Source of the DNA: a virus
IMG/VR virus record: IMGVR_UViG_3300021225_000417
Coordinates: 1 to 61,549 of that record
DNA: 61,549 bases
Strand: one strand, 5' to 3'
This document shows, piece by piece, positions 22,731 through 35,568 of the stretch (positions are counted from its first letter, which is position 1; each line of letters begins with the position of its first letter). The position numbers and the translations under genes are program-made. The notes beneath the pieces were generated by a model, which saw nothing but the letters and a program-made list of their open reading frames with translations, was not told the origin of the DNA and did no database searches.

Positions 22731-22946
22731 ATGCATCCTGAAACTTTCGAATATGCGCAACCCACGCCGCGTCAAATTGAGACGATGACGAAATTGCGCG
22801 AGGCCGCCAAGTCTTACGCGGAAGTCGTCGAGGACCTCGTTCCTCCGGGGGGCGACAAGGATCATGTTTTGCGATCAATCCGATCGGCGGCCATGTGGGC
22901 CAACGTTGCCATCACGCGCTACGCCGATGGCGGGCCGCGCGGCTGA
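22731..22946 (+). CDS. Possible Acb2/Tad1-type cyclic-nucleotide sponge
   Basis: A 71-residue two-helix protein: IETMTKLREAAKSYAEVVED, LVPPGGDKDHVLRSIRSA, then AMWANVAITRYADGG. The pattern helix, short P-x-x-x-D turn, then LRxxxxAxMWANxAI resembles the Acb2/Tad1 helical-hairpin family. Characterised members bind and sequester CBASS or Thoeris signal nucleotides. This one is close to the minimal size of the hairpin. The assignment is from motif memory only. It is located just before the capsid gene block. Confidence 0.5.
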   Translation: MHPETFEYAQPTPRQIETMTKLREAAKSYAEVVEDLVPPGGDKDHVLRSIRSAAMWANVAITRYADGGPRG

Positions 22947-22970
22947 TCGGGAATAACTGACCGTTCAATT

Positions 22971-22998
22971 GGGCCGCCTCTGGGCGGCCCTTTACTTT
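22971..22998 (+). terminator. Rho-independent terminator before the capsid genes
   Basis: GGGCCGCC (22971-22978) pairs with GGCGGCCC (22983-22990) and is followed by TTTACTTT. It ends the early head operon transcript. Confidence 0.85.
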
Positions 22999-23146
22999 GC
23001 GCTCTCTGTTTGCAATAATGTTGCCCAGCAGGCACACCGCTCGGCGCGGCAGCCGCATCCTCGCCCGGCGCGAGGCGAAACTTTTCCTCCGGTTCCATAG
23101 TCGCTCGGCGCGATGACAGAACCTCCTGTCAAAAGGAGAACCCGTC
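22999..23146 (+). other. Intergenic leader of the capsid operon
   Basis: About 150 bases without a gene. TTTACT with a 17-base spacer and AATAAT (near 22991-23019) is a weak candidate promoter overlapping the terminator tail. CCTGTCAAAAGGAGAAC near 23127-23143 supplies a strong ribosome site for the next gene. A dedicated promoter for the abundant capsid proteins would be logical, but the sequence evidence is thin. Confidence 0.3.
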
Positions 23147-23758
23147 ATGCCGAACACGGCTCCAGGTTCGTATAACGGCTTTCAGCAGTATCGAGGCGGT
23201 GGCTCTGCCCCGACCTATGAGCAGGTTGTTGGCACGACTGCCTACAATGCTTCCGCCATTTACTTTGGCGACCCCGTAATCATCAATGGATCGACGGGCT
23301 ATATTCAGGTCGCGACGACGACCGCTGGCACGACCGGCGTTGCGCCGATCGCGGGCGTATTCGTCGGCTGCAAGTATCTCTCTGTCTCGCAGAAGCGCAC
23401 CGTCTGGTCGAACTATTGGCCGGGCAGCGACGTCGCTTCGACGCAGACTGTCGAGGTCTACTACGTCAATGATCCGAACGCGCGCTTCGCGGTGTGGTCC
23501 GACGCGACCGGCATCTCGCAGGCTGACGTCGGCTCGACGGGCGGCTTCAACATTGGCTCCGGCAATGCCTCAAATGGCATCTCGGGCGCCTACCTGAACT
23601 GGGGCACGTCTGGCGGCAACTCCGACAGCACTGGCCCGTTCCGCATCATTGGTCTCGTCGGCGACCCGCCGGGCACGAATGGCACGGAGTTCGGGCCTTA
23701 TGCGCACGTCGTCGTTGCCTTCAACAACGTCGCCACCAAGACCCTGGCCACGATCTAA
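23147..23758 (+). CDS. Probable capsid decoration/structural protein
   Basis: A 203-residue Gly/Ser/Thr-rich beta protein (NASAIYFGDPVIINGSTGYI; GVFVGCKYLSVSQKRTVWSN). The segments resemble structural proteins encoded just before the capsid gene in several podoviruses. It is probably a head decoration or vertex protein. AAAGGAGAAC gives a very strong ribosome site, as expected for an abundant product. Confidence 0.62.
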   Translation: MPNTAPGSYNGFQQYRGGGSAPTYEQVVGTTAYNASAIYFGDPVIINGSTGYIQVATTTAGTTGVAPIAGVFVGCKYLSVSQKRTVWSNYWPGSDVASTQTVEVYYVNDPNARFAVWSDATGISQADVGSTGGFNIGSGNASNGISGAYLNWGTSGGNSDSTGPFRIIGLVGDPPGTNGTEFGPYAHVVVAFNNVATKTLATI

Positions 23759-23771
23759 GGAGTAAGGACCA

Positions 23772-24683
23772 ATGGCTGTTAATCTTTCCGCCATCAAAGA
23801 CCTTCTCCTTCCCGGTCTCCGGGGGGTCGAGGGTAAGTATGAGCAGATCCCGTCGCAGTATGACAAGATCTTCACGAAGCACGACAGTAAGATGGCGCTT
23901 GAGCGCACCGCTGAAATGCGCTTCCTGGGTCTTGCGCAGCTGAAGACGGAAGGCGCTCAGACGTCGTTCGATAACGCCGCTGGCGAGCGTTATGTCTATA
24001 ACCAGGAGCACGTAGAAATTGCTCTCGGTTACGCGATCACCCGCAAGGCGATCGACGACAACCTCTACAAGAGCCAGTTCATGCCGTCGAACCTCGGCTT
24101 GATGGAAAGCTTCCATCAGACGAAGGAAATCTACGGCGCCAACGTGCTGAACACTGCGACGACCTACAATGCGTCGATCGGCGGTGACGGCGTTTCGCTG
24201 CTGAACTACAACCATCCGATTGATGGTGGAACGGTCGCGAACACGCCGCTCGTTCAGGTAGACCTCAACGAAGCTTCGCTTCTGAACGGCATGATCGCCA
24301 TCAGGACGAACTTCCGCGATCAGGCTGGCCTGAAGGTGTTCGCGCGCGGTCGTCGACTGGTGATCCCCGCGGCTCTGGAGCCAACGGCGATCCGCCTGAC
24401 GAAGACGGAGCTGCGTCCGGGCACCGCGAACAACGACGTTAACGCGATCATGATGACGGCCGGCGGGCTGCCGGAAGGCTACATGGTCAACGACTTCCTG
24501 ACGTCGTCCCGCGCGTGGTTCCTGCTCACGAACATTGATGGCCTGTCCTACATGGAACGCATCAAGTTCGAAAGCGACATGCAGGTCGACTTCGTGACCG
24601 ACAACCTGCTGGTGAAGGGTTACGAGCGCTACAGCTTCGGCTACTACAACTGGCGCGCGATCTACGGTTCCACCCCGACTTAA
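23772..24683 (+). CDS. Major capsid protein (Mu gpT-like)
   Basis: A 303-residue protein of the HK97 fold, Mu gpT-like group: IKDLLLPGLRGVEGKYEQIP near the N-terminus, HVEIALGYAITRKAIDDNLY (about 78-97), SLLNYNHPIDGG (about 142), and a C-terminal W-F-L-x-T-N and YSFGYYNWRAIYGS. It would form the icosahedral shell. GGAGTAAGGACC precedes the ATG. It has no long scaffold-like N-terminal extension, in agreement with a separate scaffold gene. Confidence 0.85.
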   Translation: MAVNLSAIKDLLLPGLRGVEGKYEQIPSQYDKIFTKHDSKMALERTAEMRFLGLAQLKTEGAQTSFDNAAGERYVYNQEHVEIALGYAITRKAIDDNLYKSQFMPSNLGLMESFHQTKEIYGANVLNTATTYNASIGGDGVSLLNYNHPIDGGTVANTPLVQVDLNEASLLNGMIAIRTNFRDQAGLKVFARGRRLVIPAALEPTAIRLTKTELRPGTANNDVNAIMMTAGGLPEGYMVNDFLTSSRAWFLLTNIDGLSYMERIKFESDMQVDFVTDNLLVKGYERYSFGYYNWRAIYGSTPT

Positions 24684-24696
24684 TGGAGGCTCCCTG

Positions 24697-25881
24697 ATGG
24701 CTATTACGGCATTCACAGGGCCTCTGATCTCCTTCGGAAGCGATCCCGGCACGCCCGGGACCGCCTTCGACGGGGGCACGTCCCTCTTCTATGCGGGCAT
24801 TGGTCTTCTCGACCAGCGCGCGCCCGAAGGTTACTACCCGGGTCAGGAACTCGGCATCGACGCGGTCGGCTGGCTGGGGACCAACTCCATCCAGACGGTG
24901 AACTTCAATCCGTCCACGCAGGCGGCGAACAACATCGCCGCCAGCCAGACGCCGCCTGTTGGCGCCGGTTCTCTGACGCTCGTCTCCTCGACGGCGGCGG
25001 GCATCACCGTCGGCTGCAGCGTCGTCAACCGCAATACCGGCAACACCGTCACCGGTGCGCTCGGAATTGACCTGCCGACGGCGTCTTCGGCGACCAGCAC
25101 GATCTCCGGCAATGTGTTCACGGCGGTTGGCGCAGTGACGGCCACGACGGCCTTCACGATTGGCTCCGTGCTTTCGGGCACCGGGGTCACGGCCAACACC
25201 ACGATTGTCGGGTTCGGAACGGGCACCGGCGGCGCCGGCACCTATTACGTCGACATCCCGCAGACCGTCTCTTCGACGACGATTACGGGACGCGCTGGCG
25301 TGAATGGCGTGCCGGTGATTGCGCAGGGCACGACGACGACGGTCGGTCTTTACAATCCGCTCTGCATGCTTGGGCGGAATGTGAGGATCACCACGGCGGC
25401 GACCGACAACACGGTCTACACCGTCAACGGCTACGATGTTTACGGCTTCCCAATGTCGGAAAGCATCACGGCCAATGGCGCGACGACTGTGTCGGGCAAG
25501 AAGGCGTTCAAGTATATCACCAGCGTCACCGCTCCTGCGGCGGGCACGCGCGGCGCGACCATCACGGTTGGCACCGGCGACGTGTTCGGCTTTCCTCTGT
25601 TCTCCGCTGGCTATCAGGCCATCGCGACAACTGCGGGAACCGCCAACAATCAGGACGTCTCCATCTTCTGGGGAACGCCTCCCTTGATTGCCAATAGCGG
25701 CGCTACGACGGGCTATCTCGCTGGCGACACGACGACGGCTTCCGCTACGACCGGCGACGTTCGCGGGACGTATGCCGTTCAGGACGCCTCGAACGGCACC
25801 AAGCGTCTGATCGTTTATCAGTCGCCCACGCCTGCTCTGATCAGCTCGCTGACGGGCACCTTTGGCGGCTCGCAAGCCTAA
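24697..25881 (+). CDS. Structural protein with Thr/Gly-rich beta repeats
   Basis: A 394-residue protein, very rich in Thr, Gly and Ala, with alternating beta-strand pattern. Residues about 90-205 (GSLTLVSSTAAGITVGCSVV, TTIVGFGTGTGGAGTYYVDI) look like an inserted Ig/beta-sandwich found in phage surface proteins. The flanks (VTVLLYN-like LYNPLCMLGRNVRITTAATD; PLFSAGYQAI) resemble capsid-decoration proteins. It is probably a second head surface protein. Confidence 0.62.
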   Translation: MAITAFTGPLISFGSDPGTPGTAFDGGTSLFYAGIGLLDQRAPEGYYPGQELGIDAVGWLGTNSIQTVNFNPSTQAANNIAASQTPPVGAGSLTLVSSTAAGITVGCSVVNRNTGNTVTGALGIDLPTASSATSTISGNVFTAVGAVTATTAFTIGSVLSGTGVTANTTIVGFGTGTGGAGTYYVDIPQTVSSTTITGRAGVNGVPVIAQGTTTTVGLYNPLCMLGRNVRITTAATDNTVYTVNGYDVYGFPMSESITANGATTVSGKKAFKYITSVTAPAAGTRGATITVGTGDVFGFPLFSAGYQAIATTAGTANNQDVSIFWGTPPLIANSGATTGYLAGDTTTASATTGDVRGTYAVQDASNGTKRLIVYQSPTPALISSLTGTFGGSQA

Positions 25882-25893
25882 CAGGAGATCATC

Positions 25894-26103
25894 ATGGGTG
25901 CTTACAAGGGCAAGGCCAGCACGATCAAAGAAGCCGACGAGAAGACCGATGGCTTCAAGAAGGGTGGCGGCTGCATGAAGAAGGGCGGCAAGGCCGTCAT
26001 GTCGAAGGCGGAGAAGGGCAAGAAGCCGGCGCGCGCGTCGGGCGGCGGCGTTTTCTCCTCGGCCAAGAGCGGCTCGCCGCGCGGCAAGGCTCAGCACTAC
26101 TGA
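25894..26103 (+). CDS. Small Lys/Gly-rich basic protein
   Basis: A 69-residue protein, about a quarter Lys, with FKKGGGCMKKGGKAVMSKAE and a GSPRGKAQHY end. The GG tags are like those of the 344-residue protein at 19438. It is probably a DNA-binding or virion minor component (inference). Ribosome site AGGAGATCATC. A terminator follows. Confidence 0.62.
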   Translation: MGAYKGKASTIKEADEKTDGFKKGGGCMKKGGKAVMSKAEKGKKPARASGGGVFSSAKSGSPRGKAQHY

Positions 26104-26134
26104 GTTGCTGCGCCGATATCTTCGAGACAATAGA

Positions 26135-26158
26135 CGGGGGCCGCGCGCCCCCGTTTTT
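26135..26158 (+). terminator. Rho-independent terminator
   Basis: CGGGGGC (26135-26141) pairs with GCCCCCG (26147-26153) around CGCGC and is followed by TTTTT. It lies 31 bases after the stop at 26103 and marks the end of the capsid transcript or a partial attenuator before the adaptor genes. Confidence 0.88.
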
Positions 26159-26172
26159 GCAGTGAGGCAATC

Positions 26173-26442
26173 ATGGCGAAATCACCAGCGTGGCAGCGTG
26201 CCGCCGGCAAAAACAAAGAGGGCGGCCTGAACGCCAAGGGGCGCGCTTCAGCGAAGGCGCAGGGCATGAACCTGAAGCCTCCGGTATCGAAAGAGCAGGC
26301 GGCGAAAAGCGACAAGGCTGCGGGGCGCCGGTCCTCGTTTTGCGCCCGCATGACCGGCATGAAGCGCAAGCTCACCGGCGCCGCTGCAGCTGCCGACCCC
26401 AACAGCCGCATCAACAAAGCTCTCAGAAAATGGGATTGCTGA
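26173..26442 (+). CDS. DUF6321-like basic protein
   Basis: An 89-residue basic protein: SPAWQRAAGKNKEGGLNAKG, RASAKAQGMNLKPPV, RRSSFCARMTGMKRKL, then DPNSRINKALRKWDC. This ordered set is that of the phage DUF6321 family, which is often next to head genes and has unknown function. The GLNAKGR and FCARMxGM blocks are well kept. Confidence 0.75.
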   Translation: MAKSPAWQRAAGKNKEGGLNAKGRASAKAQGMNLKPPVSKEQAAKSDKAAGRRSSFCARMTGMKRKLTGAAAAADPNSRINKALRKWDC

Positions 26443-26443
26443 C

Positions 26444-26617
26444 ATGACGAAACCGTTCTGGGAAAAAGACGCCCCAAAGGACGCCAAGAAGCGTGCTTTG
26501 AGCGCGAAAGGTGTTAAAATGGCAAAGGCAAAGGCGCGCGCCGCCGGGCGGCCATATCCCAATCTGGTCGATAACGTCGCCGCGGCGAGGGCCGGCCACA
26601 CGAAGGGAAAGAAATAA
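26444..26617 (+). CDS. Small basic protein
   Basis: A 57-residue Lys/Ala-rich protein starting MTKPFWEKDAPKDAKKRALS and ending RPYPNLVDNVAAARAGHTKG plus KK. It starts one base after the DUF6321 stop, and its own stop overlaps the next start (TAATG). The RPYPNLVDN block is common in phage neighbours of DUF6321. The role is unknown. Confidence 0.65.
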   Translation: MTKPFWEKDAPKDAKKRALSAKGVKMAKAKARAAGRPYPNLVDNVAAARAGHTKGKK

Positions 26618-26964
26618 TGCAGCCGATCACTGTCACGGCGTCCGACGCTTCTGTTGCGCCAAAAGCCACGGGCCTGGTTCGATTTGATGATTGGGCCCCG
26701 GGGGACGTTGCCTTTCAGGTGACGGTTACGGGCACCGTCAATTATACCGTTCAGACGTCAATGGATGATCCGAACAGCCCGACCAATCCCGTTCCTCTTG
26801 GCTCTATGACATGGATACCTGCGACGGACACAAACGTCGTTGGCCAGACCGCTTCGAAGTCCAGCACATTTTCTGCCGCTCCGATTTTTGCGCGGGTGTT
26901 GCTGAATAGCGGAAACGGGTCTATTTCGGCAACCTTCCGCCAGAATAGCAATGGCCCGATTTAA
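26617..26964 (+). CDS. Small beta-sandwich virion protein
   Basis: A 115-residue beta-rich protein (DVAFQVTVTGTVNYTVQTSM, PIFARVLLNSGNGSISATFR). The pattern is that of small phage structural proteins, perhaps a head-completion or decoration protein. It resembles in type the 117-residue protein at 42337. Coupled to its upstream gene by TAATG. Confidence 0.6.
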   Translation: MQPITVTASDASVAPKATGLVRFDDWAPGDVAFQVTVTGTVNYTVQTSMDDPNSPTNPVPLGSMTWIPATDTNVVGQTASKSSTFSAAPIFARVLLNSGNGSISATFRQNSNGPI

Positions 26965-26977
26965 ATAAGGGGCGATA

Positions 26978-27660
26978 ATGGCTACGAGCGGCACATATAC
27001 GTTCAATCCGTCGCTCGGCGAGCTAACGGTCTACGCCTATCAGATGATAGGCGTGCGACCCACTGCTCTTTTGCAAGAGCATATGGACGCCGCGCGCATC
27101 GCAACAAACATGATGTTTACGCGGTGGAGCAATCAAGGCGTCAATCTCTGGCAAGTTTCTTTTACGACGGTTCCGCTGATTACTGGACAATCCAGTTATC
27201 AAGTTCCGTCGAATGTTGTCGTAATGCTTGATGCCTACATTTCGACTGCCACTGGTGGACCGGCTATTGATCGCGTGATCCTCCCAATCAGCAGAACGGA
27301 ATATGCCTCCTATCCAAACAAATCCCAGCAAGGATTTCCAACGACGTTCTGGTTTGACCGACAGCTAAATCCGAGCGTTTATCTATGGCCCGTCCCTGAC
27401 GGAAGCCAAACTTCGTTCAATTACTACGCTGTTCTTCGAATTCAAGATGCGAACCTTACTGGCACGCAGCAACTTGATATACCGCCTATTTGGTTGGAGG
27501 CTATGGCTTACGGCCTCGCCGAGCGTCTTGCAATAATCTGGGCCCCCGATAAAGTCGCACTCATGAAGCCTATGGCGGATGAGGCGTATCAAATTGCGGC
27601 GGCGCAGAATATCGAGACGGCATCACAGTATATCTCGCCCCAGATTAGCGGATACTGGCG

Positions 27661-27664
<4 letters not shown>
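26978..27664 (+). CDS. Head-tail adaptor-like protein (P22 gp4-like fold), copy 1
   Basis: A 228-residue protein: TVYAYQMIGVRPTALLQEHM and AARIATNMMFTRWSNQGVNL are the two opening helices of gp4-type adaptors. PNKSQQGFPTTFWFDRQLNP followed by VYLWPVPDG is the conserved beta hairpin, and C-terminal WLEAMAYGLAERLAIIWAPD follows. It would sit below the portal. A second protein of the same general type is encoded at 39218. Confidence 0.68.
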
Positions 27665-32579
<4,915 letters not shown>

Positions 32580-34889
32580 TTGGCGACGTATTTCATTGAT
32601 TTCGCAGGCGGGAATGACGCAAATGACGGGACAACATTTGCGCTGCGCAAAAAAACCTATACGGGTATCACCCCGACTGCGGGCGATGAGGTGCGTTTTG
32701 CAAAGTCTCCAGATCCTCTTCCTATTGGCAACGCAACGTGGACGACTGGCGCTCGCCAAAGTGCCGTTAATATAGCTTCATCCACGAACGCGTCTCCGAT
32801 AGAGATTACCACGAGCGCAAATCACGGTCTCTCCGCCGGAAATTACGTGAGTATTATTTCGCATACGGTGAATACGAATGCGAATGGCTTGTGGAAGGTT
32901 GGGGCAGTAACTTCGCCAACTGTTTTTTCAATATTGCAAATGGATGGCTCTAACACCACCGGGAATGGTGTTGGGGGCGCAACCGGCACTAGCACAAACG
33001 TAACAAATTGCTTTGTAAAACTGGCTTCTCCGCTGACACAAAATGTCGCTTTGTGTGGAGGGTTAGGTCAAAAGATAAATTGGACAGGCGCTACAAATGT
33101 TACGCCTACAATAACAACCGCAGCAAATTCGTATAAAGAAGGATACGGAGGTCTTAGCATAGCCATAGCCGCCGCGTTCACAACAGGCGTCGCGGCATAT
33201 TATAACTTTCCCTCTGCGATTAATCTTTCAGGCTATCAACAGATTTGTTTTTCGATGAGGCAAACATCCGGAACAGTTGCTTCTGCGAACGATGTGACAA
33301 TAACTTTATGCAGCGGCACAAACGGAACAAGTCCGCAAAATACATTTAATATTCCGGCAATGCCAGCGCTTAATACCTGGATACCTGTAGTTATCAATCT
33401 TGGAACAGACCTATTTAGCTCAATCGCATCTATATCTTTTAATGTTGTAGTTGATAGGGGCGCGCAGACCTTTAACATAGACAATATATTTGCCAGCAAG
33501 GCGTCTGGCTCTAACGATGCTCTTAATCTCTCATCTCTTATCTCAAAATCGAGCGGAACCGGCGACGAACCGTGGTATGGAATTCAGTCAATAAACTTTG
33601 ATGCCGTTATGCTTTCTACCACTCTTTCTTATAGCCCTGAAAACACTAATATTGGAGGATATAGCAACGGCGTCACCGCAACAACCGCAACATATCGGAG
33701 AGAAACATTTCAAACCGCTCCTCTCGCAACAGCTATTACTGGAAATGCTTCTGGAAGCCTTGCAAACCCAATCATCTATTCTGGCGGATGGGATACGTCG
33801 ACAAGTATGACGACCCAAACAGGCATTAGTTATTACGACGGAGCACTTTCTGGGTTTAATAACCTCGGTAGCGGACTTGCCAATGGAATTGTCTGCACCA
33901 ATTTGTCGGGTTTGTCTTTTGATAAAATATATATATGCAGATACGATATTGGATTTCACGCTACTACATCTTCGTCTGCCATTAGCTTGGGAACTATGTT
34001 CGCGACTAATTGCCGCATTGGGGTGGCCTCTAGCAACAACGCTAATACTTTAAGCGCGACTAAATTGATACTCAATAATAACAACACTAGCATGTTTTTA
34101 TTTCCTGGAATAAACTGCTCTTTTCAAGACATTCAATCAAGCAGCGGAGGTCTTTCTTTTTCGACTTCATGCAACAAAATCACTATTGATAATTTAATCT
34201 CCGCAAATGGTATAATGGTCATTCAGACCGCTTCAAATTTTTATATAAAAAACTTGACCTGCAGGGAGAGCGTAAATAATTCTATCAGAGTTAATGGTTC
34301 GGTTGTTAACACTTTAATAGGCGCTGGAACGATTGATCTTCCCATCATTCTGAACCAGTCATATACCCAGATATACCTCAGCAACGTTACCATATCCTCG
34401 GCGACTGAAGTCGCTTATGCGTCTAATATTGTTGAGTCGTATGTATACTCCAATCGACACGACAACACGGACAACAATAGCTGGATTTGGCTACCTTATG
34501 GCACAATAAATCAGCAGTCTTCTGTTATAGACAGCCCCGCGACGACATCTTGGAGAATGTCGCCTTCGATTAGTGGTAATTCTTCCTTTAATCCCGTATT
34601 CATGAAATTGGCGACGGTTGTATGCGCAGCTAATTCTCTTGTTACGGTAACAGCAAGAATGCTCCGGAGTGACACGGGCCTGACAATGCGACTTATTTGC
34701 CCCGGGGGCCAAATACTCGGCGTTGTGAACGATGTCTTCTCTGACATGACCGCTGCCGCTAATACATGGGAAACCGTGACCATCACGTTCACGCCCACAA
34801 GACCCGGCGGCGTAAATATTTACGCTCATGCGTTTGGGGGAACTACTTTTAACGGATACGTGTGCAACGTAAACGCGTCTCAAGCATAA
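32580..34889 (+). CDS. AT-rich beta-helix-like tail fibre or spike
   Basis: A 769-residue protein starting at TTG (32580), directly after the previous stop and 9 bases from GGAGG. The N-terminus (TYFIDFAGGNDANDGTTFAL) is the short GGNDANDG motif that opens many right-handed beta-helix proteins. The rest is Asn/Ser/Thr/Ile-rich repetitive beta structure (e.g. TSMFLFPGINCSFQDIQSSS), ending in a carbohydrate-module-like sandwich. Base composition is clearly more AT-rich than its neighbours, a sign of recent acquisition. It is probably the receptor-binding or depolymerising element; no catalytic site was recognised. Confidence 0.7.
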   Translation: MATYFIDFAGGNDANDGTTFALRKKTYTGITPTAGDEVRFAKSPDPLPIGNATWTTGARQSAVNIASSTNASPIEITTSANHGLSAGNYVSIISHTVNTNANGLWKVGAVTSPTVFSILQMDGSNTTGNGVGGATGTSTNVTNCFVKLASPLTQNVALCGGLGQKINWTGATNVTPTITTAANSYKEGYGGLSIAIAAAFTTGVAAYYNFPSAINLSGYQQICFSMRQTSGTVASANDVTITLCSGTNGTSPQNTFNIPAMPALNTWIPVVINLGTDLFSSIASISFNVVVDRGAQTFNIDNIFASKASGSNDALNLSSLISKSSGTGDEPWYGIQSINFDAVMLSTTLSYSPENTNIGGYSNGVTATTATYRRETFQTAPLATAITGNASGSLANPIIYSGGWDTSTSMTTQTGISYYDGALSGFNNLGSGLANGIVCTNLSGLSFDKIYICRYDIGFHATTSSSAISLGTMFATNCRIGVASSNNANTLSATKLILNNNNTSMFLFPGINCSFQDIQSSSGGLSFSTSCNKITIDNLISANGIMVIQTASNFYIKNLTCRESVNNSIRVNGSVVNTLIGAGTIDLPIILNQSYTQIYLSNVTISSATEVAYASNIVESYVYSNRHDNTDNNSWIWLPYGTINQQSSVIDSPATTSWRMSPSISGNSSFNPVFMKLATVVCAANSLVTVTARMLRSDTGLTMRLICPGGQILGVVNDVFSDMTAAANTWETVTITFTPTRPGGVNIYAHAFGGTTFNGYVCNVNASQA

Positions 34890-34899
34890 CGGGGTTAAC

Positions 34900-35082
34900 A
34901 TGACGATTTATCCAATAGTCGATCAAGCAATAGATGAGGCCGGCAAGCATCGCATTCGCCTTGACATAAATGGTAATTCAATCATGTTTAAATATGACGA
35001 GATGCCTAGCGAAGAGCAGCTTCAGAAAGATGCGGACGATTACGTAAAAATGATCACGCCTGCCGATCCTCCGACTGATTAG
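34900..35082 (+). CDS. Small hypothetical fibre-accessory protein
   Basis: A 60-residue acidic protein (RLDINGNSIMFKYDEMPSEE). Located between fibre genes and small proteins. ACGGGGTTAAC precedes the ATG. Its function is unknown; a fibre chaperone-like role would fit its position only. Confidence 0.55.
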   Translation: MTIYPIVDQAIDEAGKHRIRLDINGNSIMFKYDEMPSEEQLQKDADDYVKMITPADPPTD

Positions 35083-35092
35083 GTGAAAGCCA

Positions 35093-35299
35093 GTGCCTCT
35101 CCCGACGCGCTCTCAGGTAACGACAGGCGATTATTCAAATCAAGCGCAGCCTGCTATTTACCTTGAGGCCAAAACTCTTTCTCCTTCTTCGTCAACGCTT
35201 GATTATAGCAATCAAGCGCAGCCTGCGGTTGGCCTACCTTCCACTGCCCCGGCTCCGTCTCAAAATTCTAATTTCTTTTTATTCTTCAATGTTTTTTGA
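35093..35299 (+). CDS. Small protein with duplicated DYSNQAQPA motif
   Basis: A 68-residue frame starting at GTG. It has two copies of DYSNQAQPA (about 13-21 and 37-45) and a hydrophobic SNFFLFFNVF tail. The duplicated motif and its agreement in reading frame suggest it is expressed, but the ribosome site (AGGTGAAAGCCA) is weak. Its role is unknown. Confidence 0.42.
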   Translation: MPLPTRSQVTTGDYSNQAQPAIYLEAKTLSPSSSTLDYSNQAQPAVGLPSTAPAPSQNSNFFLFFNVF

Positions 35300-35351
35300 T
35301 TAAACATGAAGTCTCAACAAGGTTCCATGTCTACAAGATAAGGAGAGTAAA

Positions 35352-35531
35352 ATGCCTGCAGATACTATTAGATACGCTCATGTGACAAACGAAGGCGTCG
35401 TTGCCGAGATTGTGGTGATCCCATATGAGTTGAGAACAGTCGCGCAGAAACCCGGAACGCGTTTGGTTTTTGATGTTCCAGAAGACGCTCAGGAAGGCTG
35501 GACGTATCAAGATGGCGTCTGGTCTGCCTGA
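35352..35531 (+). CDS. Small tail-associated hypothetical protein
   Basis: A 59-residue protein: MPADTIRYAHVTNEGVVAEI ... LVFDVPEDAQEGWTYQDGVW. The pattern (opening V-x-x-G-V-V-x-E-I strand, later W-x-Y-x-x-G) is frequent in small proteins near phage fibres. AAGGAGAGTAAA is a strong ribosome site. Confidence 0.6.
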   Translation: MPADTIRYAHVTNEGVVAEIVVIPYELRTVAQKPGTRLVFDVPEDAQEGWTYQDGVWSA

Positions 35532-35568
35532 CACGTAGCATACGCATTAATGAAGGGGGAATGCGACC

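Noticed and set aside
24562-26130. 522-codon leftward frame opposite the structural protein
   Set aside because: Arg-rich antisense shadow of the supported rightward gene at 24697.
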